From: Physcomitrium patens
Taxonomy: Eukaryota > Streptophyta > Bryopsida > Funariales > Funariaceae
NCBI RefSeq assembly: GCF_000002425.4
Contig: NC_037264.1
Span: forward strand, 8,446,104-8,510,103
Reading direction: 5' to 3'
Length of the DNA: 64,000 bases
A model generated the notes under the pieces. The model saw only the letters and a program-made list of their open reading frames with translations. It had not been told where the DNA came from and ran no database searches. Numbering within the stretch: position 1 is the first letter of the stretch; every line of letters starts with the position of its first letter. A program made the position numbers and the translations under genes. This document shows, one piece after another, positions 1 to 13,100 of this stretch.

Positions 1-274
1 AAGTCAACATATATTGGAGGTCCTATAGAACGTCGTCACGTAGCTCCTAGTTAGATAGTATATAAAGAGACAAGAGTGAAGCCTTCTTCACTCTTATCAA
101 CTCCTTTCTTCCTTCTAGTATAGTTTCAAGGGTCTCTTGTTTTCTTGTCTTTTGGCAATAGCCATTCTAGTTTCTCTTTCAATATATATACTTATTTATT
201 TATATTTTTTTACCTTTCTTTGAGTGAAGGCTCACTTCTCTGGATTGTTTTTTCATCAAGTTCTTGTCCTTGAC
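1..274 (+). repeat. SP1 LTR, 3' part (copy a)
   Basis: This is the promoter-to-end part of the LTR of the chromodomain gypsy family called SP1, cut by the window edge. It has the TATA-like box (58-65), the arm CAAGAGTGAAG (71-81), the complementary arm ending in CACTCTTATCAA (89-100), and the family terminus CCTTGACA. What follows does not resemble the SP1 leader, so this is the 3' LTR of an element lying to the left, or a solo LTR. Confidence 0.85.
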
Positions 275-3200
275 AGTTCTATTCTAATCTAATACTCCTA
301 AGTCTTAAAAGAAGGAATAAAAGAGTATTTCTTTTGCTTCTTCTTCCTTGGTTCTACCGTCCAATTCTTTGCTTCTTGCTCTATAAGTATGCACTAAAAT
401 TTTAAATAATTAAAATAATTCACAAATGATAAGAAACTTACTTGAATTTTTATTTCTTCAATGCTAAGTTTCTTCTTCAATCTTTTTGCTCCTTAATCTA
501 CAATCTATTTTAGTTTAATAAGAATTTAAAAGCTTAAATTATTGTCCTAAGAGAACTTACTTTGAAATATAACCTTGAATTTGATTTTTTTTTTTCTTCT
601 ACTTCAATTTCTTTTTTGTTATACTTTTTTCTTCCAAATATATTTTTTGAAATATAAATAAAGAAATCTTCTTATACTACACTTGTGAATAAAAAGGATA
701 TAGCGGGTAGAGAGGGTGATTAAATATCTCTACTACTAGAGAATTGCTATCAACAAGGAATTTATAATTAGATGAAAAGAAAAGGTACAAGGCATAAAAA
801 GAATGATTACATCCATTCAACCACTAAATATGGGTCCTTAATAAAGAATTGATAAAAAAAAGAAGTAATAACTAATTTTGAAGAAGAGCTCTACCTTTGA
901 TAAAGATCCTTGTTTAATCTTAATTTAATTTTAATCCTTAAAATAATTTTAAATCCTTAATTAAACATCCTTCTAATTCTTTTTAAAATTCTTCAAGTTC
1001 TCTCTTTAATTTAAGTTCTTATACAACAAGAATCCACAATAATACCAAGAGATTATACTAATTTAAGATAAAATAATTTTGAAGCATACAACAAATAAAT
1101 AATTACCTTTTAAGTAATTCTAAGACTTATAAGATCTTCCTCCTAGTAAATGCACCAAAATATGAGCTAAAATAAACCTATATTAGTTGGAAGTTTATTC
1201 TAGTTCACAAAAAGTGAATAAACTTGTAAATTTTAGTAATTATAGTTATTAATAAAATTCTAATCAAATAACCAGTTATTCTTCTTAACTAATCCAAGTA
1301 ATTAAGCCAAAATTCTATAACTAATTTACTTTCATAATAATAAATCCATCATCCATTTAATATCATAAAAATTTCTTTTATTTAAATATATATATATATA
1401 TATATATATTATTATCATTATGGTTTAATTTAATTTTAATTAATATTTATTTATAAATAAAAATTCATCTTTGAATAACTATTCATTTGTATAATTCATC
1501 CATGGTTAAAAATTCATCTTTGATTGAAATTCTATCTATGCAATTTATTCAAATCCAAATTTATCTAATCTTAAATAAATTCATCTAAATCTATTTATCC
1601 ACCCTAATATAAATCCATTCTTCTTGAATTCTTACCAAGTAGAGAGATTTTCTCCAGCCTATTACACTTGGTTTTAATTCTACTGTTGAGATAATTTGAG
1701 GCTATCTTTTTATTGCCAATGCCTAGCAAAAATCAAAAGAATCAAAAACTTCCTACCACTTTGAACCTCATAATGATCAATTAGTCCGCTCACAATCTTC
1801 TCTTCATATCTAGGTGTATTGAGTCATGATATAAATTCATGCTCTATGATGACTAAATGCCTACAATTTACTATACTCCTTCCTCGATCCTTAAAAGTCT
1901 TTAATATAAGTTCTTTCCTAAACAAGATATCTACGTATTTTGCTTGTAGGAACCATGATCTTAAATGTTTCATGATAATCTTTTCATTAAATATCTCAAT
2001 TGCATATTTCTAAGCCTTCTTATGTAATATATCCATGAACCTTCATTGTAGAAGCAAAAAATATTTAAAAATACTTTTAAATTTTGTATTTGTAAAATAA
2101 ATTTAAAAGTAATCAAAAGTGTATATTATTCACATATAAGGTGATTAGTATTAGCTTATAAAACAAATAGCCACTACATCTAACTTTTCAAGAATTGAAA
2201 AAAGATTAATTCTTCTACTTTGTGTTTTCTTTTTCAATAGTACATTATTGACTCTTTCCTTGGTAGACCAATTCAAAGAGACATAGTATCATGAATATAA
2301 TGTGGTAGAATGCATGAACCTTTAAGTAATTTTTGATGCCACTTTTGAAGTAACTTTGAAGAATCAAATGATGTAATGGTCCTCACGAATAATTGATGCT
2401 ACCATAATATGAATTATAGCCAACCTAAATTGAAAATAAGATGAAAATGCTACTTAAAGGCATCAAAAACTACCATTATTGTATGCCACATTGAATTAAC
2501 TTTCCTAAATATTGATTCACAAAATTAGCATCTCTTTGCACATAAAACAACCACTCATGTCGATATTTAAAAATCAATCTAATGCAACTTCTTCACACCT
2601 ATATAGGCTCTTCCAATTAGAGCTAAGAAAGTAGAAAAATGAATAAAAAATTATCAATAATAGTAGTGGCTACCACATGCCAAATTTGACCATTGACATC
2701 ATCAATGATATTAGCAATGCATACTAGAACCTCCACTTAATATTCCTTGGATACAATTGTTGATTTACAAATAAAAGCAATGGCTCTAGCTACGTTGCTC
2801 CAGCTCAAGGAAAATATAAAAACTTCTTTAACTTTAGATCCTAAATTATTCAGCATCCACAAAAATAAAAATGGAACAACCACCTACTTCATTGTTGAAC
2901 CTCTTTATTGCCACTAGATTTTTAGCTCCTTCTTTACATAGGAAAAAAAAAAAAAAAAAAAAAACAAAAAAAAAAAACAAAACAACCAAATCTGATCACT
3001 ACCACACTATTGCATCAAGCTTTGATCTTCCACTACATCAACCATATATGTAAGGAAGTATTCAGATACAAGAACCTACTGCATCAACTACATATTTAAG
3101 GGAGTATTCAAGTATATGAACCTACCCTATTACATAATATTACAAAATTACATTATTTTTTTTAGAAATAATGCTACAGTCTCACAATCATCTCTATTCA

Positions 3201-4369
3201 TGATGCAATCACATAAATCAAGAACAGATAACAAAAAACCAAAAAATAATTAAGACCAACTTCTAAATTCCAAATTTTTATTGATTACCAAACAATAGAA
3301 GAAGATGTTGCATCATAGCACCTCCATGAAATATAAGGCATAAGAAAAATTTGAATAATATTAATGTCTAAATATTTGGCAATAAATAGAAGGTCTTCAA
3401 CACTGTCGCCAATCGTCACATGCCAAACATTGTCACTTAGTTGAATTATTTGCAATAAAATAAAAAAATAAAATAAAAAAAAAAATCCAAGCACAACAAT
3501 ATAGAACACCCAATGTCGCTAAATCACAATCATCAAGAAAGAGAGAATTTTTGGCCTGAATTGCAACCGAGCAAACACAACCGCAGATTAGAATTAGCAA
3601 AGGCGTCCTCTACAAAGTGCTATTGTAATCTTTTTGTTATGGAAGATGTGAATATTTGGTATCTCAATACATCAAGCTAAATTGCAATTATACAATTGTA
3701 CATGAAAAAAAAAACGTCTTCAAAAAAAGTCCATAGTGATTCGAGCTTTTTTCTCTCTACGACCAAAAAATTAAAAAATAAAATAAAAAATAAAAAATAA
3801 AAGGGATTTGGGGTAGCCCAAATCCCTATTGGCAAAGAAGTTGTTGCCATTCATAGGCAGCCTCTTGCCTTTTTTATCATCTTTTATTTTTATTTATTTA
3901 TTTTATATTTTGTTTCTTTTTTCTTTTTTCTTTTTTTTTCTTTTGTCCTTGTTTTCTTCTTCAATCTTGATTTCTTTTTCTTCTTCTTCTTTTTTTTCTT
4001 TCTTTCTACTTTCTATTCTTTTTTCTATTTTCTATTCTTCTTTCTATTTCTTTTCATCTTTTTATTGTTATTTTTTTATATATAACCTATATACCTATAT
4101 ATATATATATATAAGAGATATTAATAAAATAAAGTATTTTTTCTTTTTGATATCAAGACTATTTTTTTTAGTTCTTTATCTAATATTAGCTAATTAAAAC
4201 CATATCTTCTTTGTAGAATTTTTCTTATTAAACTCTATCCTAAGTTGCATGTCCGCTATCAACAATTTATCTTTTATTTTTCTAATTCATAAAATCTCTG
4301 ATTTCAAATACATCAAATGTATTTTTTATACTAAATATTCAAGTAAATCAATTTAGTGACTTATATAAT
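275..4369. other. AT-rich non-coding DNA
   Basis: I see no gene and no recognisable retrotransposon domain here. There is a (TA)n run near 1387-1410, an A-rich run near 2941-2979 and a very T-rich stretch at about 3880-4090. The short open frames are by-products of low-complexity sequence. It may hold retrotransposon DNA too decayed to recognise by eye. Confidence 0.6.
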
Positions 4370-4850
4370 CTTATAAAAGCAAGACTTATGCGATTGAAAC
4401 AAACTCAAAGTTAATTCTTTAATTCTAATTGCCAATCTTTAAATGCCTCAATACTTTGTTTTAGGTAGCTATTTTTGTGGCTAGAGGTTTGATTTTGACC
4501 TTTTTCCACAAACGGTCAACATCAAAGTATCAATGCAACCTAACTAAAGAATTTATTAGCTCAATCCTATTCTCAATTTAATTATAGTATAAAAAATATT
4601 AAATATTTATTTCTTATACGTGTTTTTATCAATTCATGGCCTTTCTAAGGTAGAAAAAGAGTTTCTATAGCTTATAAGATAAAATTATTAATTAACTTTT
4701 AATCTATTAGCTATTAAGACAAAAATAAACTAAGAGACTTTTATAAAAATCATGTTTAAATATCTTGAATTATTATTGAATCAAGATAATTAAATATTAA
4801 TTAAAATTTTATTTTTGATTATATTTTTACTATATAGTTGTATTACAACA
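4370..4850 (-). repeat. LL1 LTR fragment
   Basis: The sequence matches, base by base over long stretches, the end of the long LTRs found at 43550-43987 and 46490-46946. It ends in the same TATTACAACA terminus, which is the LTR start on the minus strand. The other ~850 bp of the LTR are absent. Immediately to the right the gag of an SP1 element resumes, so this is the remnant of an LL1 insertion into SP1 gag. Orientation is taken from the minus-strand gag of the LL1 element at 44-45.6 kb. Confidence 0.7.
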
Positions 4851-7800
4851 TGACAAAGATTCAAACTTCTTATAGCAAAGAAAAAGAATTGCTGATTTCA
4901 ACAAGTCTTATGTTTATATTATATTGAAGGAGGTCACAAATTTAAAAATTATTTGAAGAAAAAATATATAATTAGGATTAGAAGTGTAATTATTGAGGAA
5001 AAGAAAGAAGCCTAGCTATAATAGGGATTGTCCAATTGGATATTCCAATATCTTAAATTCATCAAGATCCCTCACTCTCTACACAACTTGCTTGTTGTTT
5101 TATGATATTTTTATTTTTTGGCCTATAAAAACTTCAAACAAATGCCTTCTTAGATTCAAGAGCATTTGTTTGCTTTTTAGATGAATAATTTTTCAAATTT
5201 CATAAAATTCCTCTATTATAGAAGTCAAAACCTTTACAAGTAGAAGTAATAGATGGTCGAATTTTATCTTCAGATAATGTTATTTATGAGACTATACTGC
5301 TAGAAATATAATTTAAAGGCCATAGTAGCAACACAATATTCAATATTATTAGAATTTCATCTTATCCTATCATTCTAGGACTTTCAAGGTTAGAAAGATA
5401 TAATCCATCTATAGATTGGAGATATCATAAGATTGAATTTCTTATTAAATTCTTTCAAGTAAAATCTATCAAGATATCATCAACAACAAAGTCTTTATTT
5501 TTGACAGCAAAGATTTTTATGAAGATGGCTAAGAAGATAATGTTATTTTTTTATTTATGCAATTGTGGCTTATAAAGAAGCAAGCTTACTAGTAGCTATT
5601 TTAAAGCAATATAAAGAGTTTTAAGATGTCTTCAAAAAAAATAATATTGACATATTTTTGGTACATCGACCATATGATTGTGCCATTAATCTTTAAGAAA
5701 GAGCTCAATCACTATTTGGCCCAATCTACAATCTATTACAGAATAAGCTTTTTGGATTAAAAAATTATATCAACAAAAAACTTGTAAAGAACTTTATTTG
5801 ACATTCCAAATCTTTAATAGATATACCAATACTTTTTATGAAGAAAAAAGATGGATCTTTGCAAATGTATATTAATTATTGAAGCGTCAACAAAATAATG
5901 GTGAAGAATCAATACTCATTATCATTGATATCAAGGCTTTTAGAGTAATTCGATCAAGTAAAGATCTATATTAAATTAGATCTCAATATAGCATATAATT
6001 TGGTATGGATTTTAAAAAGAAATGAATGAAAGACAACATTTTTGACAAAGTACAAATATTTTGAATATAATGCTATAGCTTTTGGATTGAAAAATGCTCC
6101 AATTGTATTCCAATATATTTTTTAAAATCCCTTGACAAGCTTATTATTTGGTATCTAGATGATATTTTAATCTATTCCAAGTTTCCTAAAGAATATAAAG
6201 AACATGTACAATTAGTCTTACAAAAGTTACAAGATATTGGATTAAATGCCAAATTAAAAAAATATATATTCTATCAATTAAAAGTAGAATTTTTTAGATA
6301 TATTATATTTAATGGACCGAAAGAAAGTTCAAAGTTGTAACAGAGTAGATAAGTCCAAAGAAAATATAAGATGTACAATGTTTTTTTGGATTTGCTAATT
6401 TTTATTGGATATTTATTAAGAATTACTCCCAAGTTGTTATTCTTTTCACTTGATTGACATTCAAAGATAAATTGGAATAAAGACCTCAAGTACAAAAGGC
6501 TTTTCAAGAGTTAAAAGTAATTTTTATTATAGTTCTAATTTTATTACATTCAAATTTTACAAAGTTCTTTTATTTGAAAACTAATGCTTTCAACTTTGCA
6601 TTAAGAGCTATACTATCATAGATGAGAAAGAATGAGAAGCTCTACCTAGTTACATTCTATTCTAGAAACTTTTCAACTATGGAGATCAATTATGAGATTC
6701 ATGATAAAGAAATTTTTGTGATTTTAGACTCTTTTCAAGAATGGCATCATTTATTAGAAGATGCTACACATCTTGAGACTATATATATAGATCAAAAAAA
6801 TTTGAAGTATTTCATGTCAACTCAAATTTTGAATCATTTCTAAGTTCATTGAAATATGTTATTATCTTGTTTTAATTTTTTGATTACATATCAATTAAAA
6901 AAGTAGCAAGGACTATTAGACACTTTATTAAGGAGATTATATCTTATTTCAAAGGCCTAAGAAGCAATATTTGATCAATAATATATCACTTTTTTGAAGT
7001 CAAAACAACTTTGTCTATATACTACTTCTATGCTTATATTTGTTGATGCAAATTTTCTTAAACAAATTCATGCAGCATCAACTAAAGACTCATTAGTTTG
7101 TAATATCAAGCAACTCCTTGACAATGATAAGTTTAGGTTTATGGAAGATCTTTTGTATTTTAAATATAATTTATACATTCCAAAAGAATTGACTCAACTT
7201 CAAGTTCTTCAATCTTGTCATGATTTTGTAACTATAAGATATTTTGGATTTAATAAAATATTGGAGTTTATTTTTCAAGATTTTTAGTGGCTTCAAATGT
7301 GGAAGACTATAAAGGACTTTGTCCTCTTATGTGTCATTTGTTTAAGATCTAAAAAAATTTGACATCGTCTTTGTGGACTTCTACATCCACTACCGATTTC
7401 AAAGTGATCATGGTCTTCAATATGAATGGATTTCACTACTAATCTACTACCATCAACAACATTTGATGTTATTTTCGTTATTGTGGATCAACTTACAAAG
7501 ATAGCATATTTTGTACCATACAAAAAGGTAATTTTTAGAGAAGGAATAATAAGGTTCTTTCTTAATAAAATATACCAATATCATTGCCTACCTAATAATA
7601 CAATTTTTTATCCAGAATCTCAATTTATATCAAAATTTTGGAAATCTTTTTTGAGATATTGAAGATGCATATTAAACTTTTCTTTGGCTTCCACCTTCAA
7701 AAATATGGTTAAACAAAATGAGTCAATCAAGTTTTAGAGTAATATTTACAATGTACCATCAACTATCAATTTGTTGATTGAATCTTATATTTATTTTTAA

Positions 7801-8099
7801 TAAAGTTTGCTTATAATAATACTTTTCATGCTTTGATTCAGCAAATACTATTTTATGTCAATTATAGTTACCATCGGAAGCTTGATTTATTAGGTACATC
7901 AAAAGATGAAAATTTAGTAGCTAAAGATCTTGCAAAATAATTGTCACAGCTCCAGTCAACTTTGAACCTCCATATACAAACAGCTCAAAATTCTTATAAA
8001 TTATTTTAAGACAAATTTAAAAAATAATCTATTATTTTTTAAATTAAAAATAAATATGGCTTCTTTGACAAAATATCAAGATCAATAGTCCTTGCAATA
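4851..8099 (+). pseudogene. SP1 copy b, decayed gag-pol
   Basis: Remnant of the Ty3/gypsy polyprotein. In order: a gag zinc knuckle with both outer cysteines turned to tyrosine (about 4900-4965); a protease-region segment (about 5210-5480); reverse transcriptase with an [11 protein letters not shown] block (about 5640-6350); RNase H (about 6500-6920, including the [11 protein letters not shown] stretch at 6730-6760); and integrase (about 7000-7960). Stops are frequent, many being TAG or TAA where copy e has Trp or Gln codons. The chromodomain, 3' non-coding region and first half of the 3' LTR are deleted. The integrase runs straight into mid-LTR sequence near 8090. Non-functional. Confidence 0.85.
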
Positions 8100-8318
8100 C
8101 TACTTAGAGAGTATATATAGAGACAAGAATGAAGCCTTCTTCATTCTTAATAATGCTTTTTTAATCCTTTGTCTTGTTTCAAGACTTTATAGTCTTTTTG
8201 TCTTTGGCATTAGCCATTCTAGTTCAATATATTACCATCTTTGAGTGATTTCTTAGTCTTTTTGAGTGACATAAGAGTGTATTGAGGTTTTCTATCTTTG
8301 AGATTCATGTCCTTGACA
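8100..8318 (+). repeat. SP1 3' LTR remnant (copy b)
   Basis: It begins at the TATATA promoter box and runs to the CCTTGACA terminus. It matches the second half of the full LTR of copy e. The upstream half of the LTR was lost in the deletion that also removed the chromodomain. Confidence 0.85.
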
Positions 8319-8969
8319 CCTAAGTAGCTAGATAAAAATTATGATAAAATTTAAGTTATGATTAATTTTTGTGATAAAATTTAAGTAGATACATATTTTT
8401 ATATTAAAAATATTATTTTAAGAATGAAAAGTATATTATTGAATGAAAGCAAGAATGATCCAATACAATATTTTAGAGACAACATTAATGATGCGATGTA
8501 GAAAAAATACATTTATTATCATCTTTTCCTATTATAATCTCTTGGCTAATTTTTTAACTAATAAACCAACCAAATAGATATTTTTAATTTTAGAAATTCG
8601 TACCTTTCTTTTAATGAAAAAATAATTCTAATGTTATAATTATACTAGAAATTTACTTAGTAATGATCTAATCTAATTAATAACATTAAAATCATAATAC
8701 ATACAATAAAATTCTAAGTTACAAATATAGATTATATTGTTTAGAAGTTAATAATAAGCTTGATTAATTTATTACTTTTTTTGCTTCTTAAAATAAAATC
8801 ATATATAATATTTGTATGCACATGTATATATGTATGTATGTATATTTAATATAAGTATAATTTATCTTAATGTACATGTATTCATTGCAATCTCATAATC
8901 TTCATATTGATTCTTGGTTTGGAGTACGTGAAAATGACATATGTACATTTAATATTTATTAGCCTCCAT

Positions 8970-9009
<40 letters not shown>

Positions 9010-9560
9010 ATATATATATACATGACACAATATGTCATTTCATTAATGGTTAATCAATATATTATGAGATAATAGAGTAATACTTTTTGATAAAAAAAAA
9101 GAAGTAAATTAAACATATCCTGGAGTTTTTATTATTTAGTTTAATGTGATATAGTGACAGTGATGTACATACATGACATGTTTGTATTTTGTTTTCTGAA
9201 CTATAAAACTCTGAAAGCATTGTCTTCATTTTTCTCTCTACTGTCGGCATTCATTATTTTTATTTTTTTCTTTGTCTTTATCAATGAAAAATCCAAGAAA
9301 AAAAAAAAAAAAAAAAATCTCAGAAGGTGCCTTAGAAAAATACTACCATAAATTTCTCAACAACATATAAACCCAATGCTAATTGATAATAGAACTGAGA
9401 GGTAATTGAAACTCAAAGGTGACCATCAGGTGTCATATCAATAAAACCACACTGGAATACAAAAATAGAATATCTATATATATATATATATATAGAGAGA
9501 GATCTGCCACTGCATGTAATTCCTAACAGTTCCAATACGGATAAATTAATTAGCTAGGGG
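8319..9560. other. Intergenic DNA upstream of the host gene
   Basis: AT-rich and non-coding. It has a long alternating TA run flanked by short inverted arms (about 8968-9011, a perfect palindrome), a second (TA)n run near 9475-9495 and an A-run near 9299-9317. I see no retrotransposon domain. The base composition shifts to higher G+C after about 9540, where the host gene's 5' region begins. Confidence 0.6.
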
Positions 9561-10123
9561 GGGACTAATCATGCCATAATCCTAAATCACGGAGCTCGGA
9601 GTACGGGAGATGAGATACGGATGAACGAGGACTCAAAACCCCATCCACGATATCATCCATCACCTCTAATCCATCCACCCTTACATCTATCATTACATCC
9701 TTTCACCATCACACCGATTACTCTATCCATCCATTGTTTCATCCATCCTGTGCCCCAACACGCGCGCCAGGTGCTACGGTTGCGGGCTTTGCATCTCCCG
9801 GCATAGAAAGGGGCCTTGTCTCCGTCGAGTCAGGTGGTTCGTTGGGGCCGAGGTTTGAGGGCGAGAGAGCGAGGGTTTGCGAAATCATACATAATCATCG
9901 GTCAAAATTTGCGGGAGGAAAACCACTAGGAACACAGACGAAGCGGATGTCAGTTAGTCATCGGAAGAGTGGCACGGTAGGAAAATGATTTGCGAGGCTT
10001 GAGGAGTGATCAGGGTTTGGAAAATAAAGGGAAGAAAAAACAAAAAATACAGAAACACGGAGCGGGAGGAGGAAGAGGAAGAGGAAGAGGAAGAAGAAGA
10101 AGAGGAGGTGGAGAAGTAAAAGT
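9561..10123 (+). promoter_or_regulatory. Promoter and 5' UTR region of the RSA1-like gene
   Basis: This is G+C-richer and CpG-containing DNA between AT-rich intergenic sequence and the start codon. It has a CCATC-rich stretch (about 9640-9745) and a purine-rich GAAGAGGAAGAG-type tract (about 10060-10115) just before the ATG at 10124, probably transcribed leader. No clear TATA box marks a single start. The exact transcription start cannot be read from sequence; the role is inferred from position. Confidence 0.5.
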
Positions 10124-13100
10124 ATGGACCAGTGGGGGATGGCGAGAGCTGCTGCGCAGCCGACACAGCAGCAGCAGCAGCAGCAAGTGCAGCATCAGCA
10201 AGCGGCTCACGTCCCGCAGGTAAATGCCACAGGCTATGCGTCGGAATTTTTCGAGAGTTTTTGGAGGTTTTGGTGTTTTTCAATTTTAGATTGGGAGTGT
10301 CGGGGTTGGAAGTTTGGGGCTTTGTGAGGAGTGTTTTTTTGATGGCATTTCGAGAGGAGGGTGGAAGGTGTTGTGGAGAGGTTGAAGGACGGCCTAGGGA
10401 GCGATATTTTGGTGTTGATGTGGTAGGGTATTGCTGGTGGGAGTGACAACTTGGGATTAGGAGGGAGTGATTGAATTGAATTGATCGTGGTGTGGAGGAA
10501 AAATAATATTAGGCTTTCCTCCCTTTAATATTCAAGCGCTTAAAGTGATACTGCCTAGGCTGTTTGGTAGGTTAGGATTGGGACGAGCTTCGTTGAAACT
10601 CTTGTGTTTCTTGGAGTGGACTGTATTAGGGTTTTTGAAGACAGGTAGTCTGCTGCCTGTCAAATCCGAAACCGTGAATGGATGGAGGAACATGTTTTGG
10701 GTGCATTATTTAGGGTTTTCAGGCAGTTAGTGTACTTTAAGCGACACTTCATGACAAATCGTGGTATAAGAGCATACATTAAGGTGCAATTATGATTGGC
10801 TAATCGGCTCGGGAAAACCTCCTTCTATGGGTTAAGAGAACGCCCTAACTTAAGCTTTTAGGCTGTAACCTTGGTATGTCAGCTACACAGGCTGCAGTCT
10901 GAGCGTTTTTAGAATCAAATTTGCAGCGTCTTCATGTGTATGTTTTATAGTTTAATGTTATTACAATTGTTTTATTTCCTTCCCGTGATTACAAATTTCA
11001 GTTATGAAAGGAACTCCTTTTATATTTTCTGCCAGTTTATTAATCTAGCTCATTTCGGTCTATCAAGGTGAGACGATTTTGTGTGCTTCCAAGAGCAGTG
11101 CTGGATAGGTGTTTTACACAGCAATATTGTCCATCATGGCACCAAGATGAACAATTTGGCACAAAAGCTCTAAAATCCACCTACTCTTTTTATATAGGCC
11201 TGAAAAGTGTGTGCATTTGAGTTTTCTGAGAAGGAGTAAACGTGCTAGGTTGTTCTATCACTACTTAAATGTAGGAACGGACCTGTCTGGCTTTGTTGTT
11301 CCATTTCCTATTCTCTATTTCTTCATGTTGCTAAAGTTCGAGGATGTTGTGACACTAGACTATAAACTCGTGCAATTTGCTTCATTTAATGCCTCCTTGT
11401 TTTGTCCTGCAGCAAGGGGTCGCCTCACAGTATTCTTACTCTGCTAGTTCATATTCGGGACAGCAAGTAGTTGCTACTGCCTCTGCAGCAAGTGCGGCAT
11501 ATGGGCAATCACAAACGTATGCCCAGCAAGGTTATACCCAGCAAGCCTACCAGGTACTGGATTCTTTCTGGTTGATGACTCATGCATTTACACGATCTTT
11601 CTTGATAAGTATTACCTCTCTATCCCCTGATTGCTGAGTGTATTGACGTATGTGAGACTCGTTCGTCTGATTCCTTTGAGTTTCACTATGTACATTGTTT
11701 TTGCCTTTGATTAATTTAGTTCTGTAGCTTTTGCAAGAAGCAAAGGCTTGTTTTAGACATTGTTTATTGGTGATCTAATTAGCACGGTCTTGTTTGTAGT
11801 CAATGTTTACCAATTCTTGAAAGCCTTTTTTCAATTGTGTTCACCGCAAATTTGGCTACTCGCTCTCTGATTATTATGTGCCTCGCGACGAGCAGCCATT
11901 TTACGCGCCGCTTCAAACATCGACTTATTCTGTAGGAATTAAACTCGGTGATTATTTCCTCATCCTTTATATCGATCATTTAGGTTTTTTATTGGTTTTT
12001 TTGACATTGTTTCAGCAACCAACTGCAACTTCCGCCCAAGTAGGTTATGCAAACACTGCTACATATGGTGCTCCTGCTGCCACAGCTCTGCAGTCGGCCC
12101 AGCAGCAACAGGTGGCCTGGTCACAGCAAGCCGCTGCGCAGGGTGCTCAACAGGCTGATGCTCAACAGGGTGTCTATGGTCGGACGTCTGCCGGTGTAAC
12201 ATCGGTGCCTTCTAGCGGTGGATCAGCAAATGCAGCCAATCAGTACGGTGGTCAGTATGGAGCTGTTTATGCTGGTCAACAGGGTGCTAGCCAACAGGTG
12301 AGATTGATCTCCGCTGATACCTCAGTGGCAAATGGAAAGCTTGAAGATATTTCTAGTAGTAAAGTCGTAAATCTTTTTTCTTAGTGATGCCATTATTCAC
12401 CAAGTTTATGATGTTGTGTACATCATGTGGATGTCTGCTTGATTGTTGGAATCAGCTTTTATTACTGGTCTCAAAGACATTCATTTGCAGGTTCTAGGGA
12501 CAAGCGGTCGGTCTACAGAAGACTATCAACCACAAAGTGTCGGTAACCGCGGCTCAACAGCTTATGGTGCACCTCAAGATAGCAGGGCTACCATAGGCAG
12601 CGGAGCTTCTTATGTGGTTGGAAGCGCGCCTTCCGTAAATGCATCTGGTGTGTACGGTGTCACAGATAACTCAAAATATGCCGAAGTATCCAAGTATGGC
12701 GAGGCTCCCAAATATAGCGATATTGCAAAATACGGAGACAATGCTAAGTATGTTGGCAGTACTTCAACCGCAGGATATGCCGGAAAGGCCAGTGAATATG
12801 GAGGAGCTACTTCGCCTACGGGTTACAACCAGAAGACGACATCAGACCAATTTGCTGCTAGCTATAACATGAAAGCTGCTGATTATGGGATGGCAGAAAG
12901 AGGTCATTTTGGACAAGCGCAGAATGCTTACGGACAAGCTGGGACCCGAGTGGATGCTGTTCGAGGCTACCAGGATGCCCATGCTGTTACCGCTAGTTCT
13001 ATTCAGCAAAGACAAGTAAGATCCGTTTATAGAAAGCTGGTATTTTTCAAGGACGGCGTAATTATTCGTATCAAATTATTATCCTAAATCTTGAACTCAC

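Noticed and set aside
3829-4197. 122-codon Phe/Ser-rich plus-strand ORF
   Set aside because: Product of a T-rich simple-sequence tract; no domain and implausible composition.
9954-10449. Several overlapping ORFs around the 5' end of the gene on both strands
   Set aside because: They arise from purine-rich and CAG repeats. Only the ATG at 10124 joins the downstream exons in frame.
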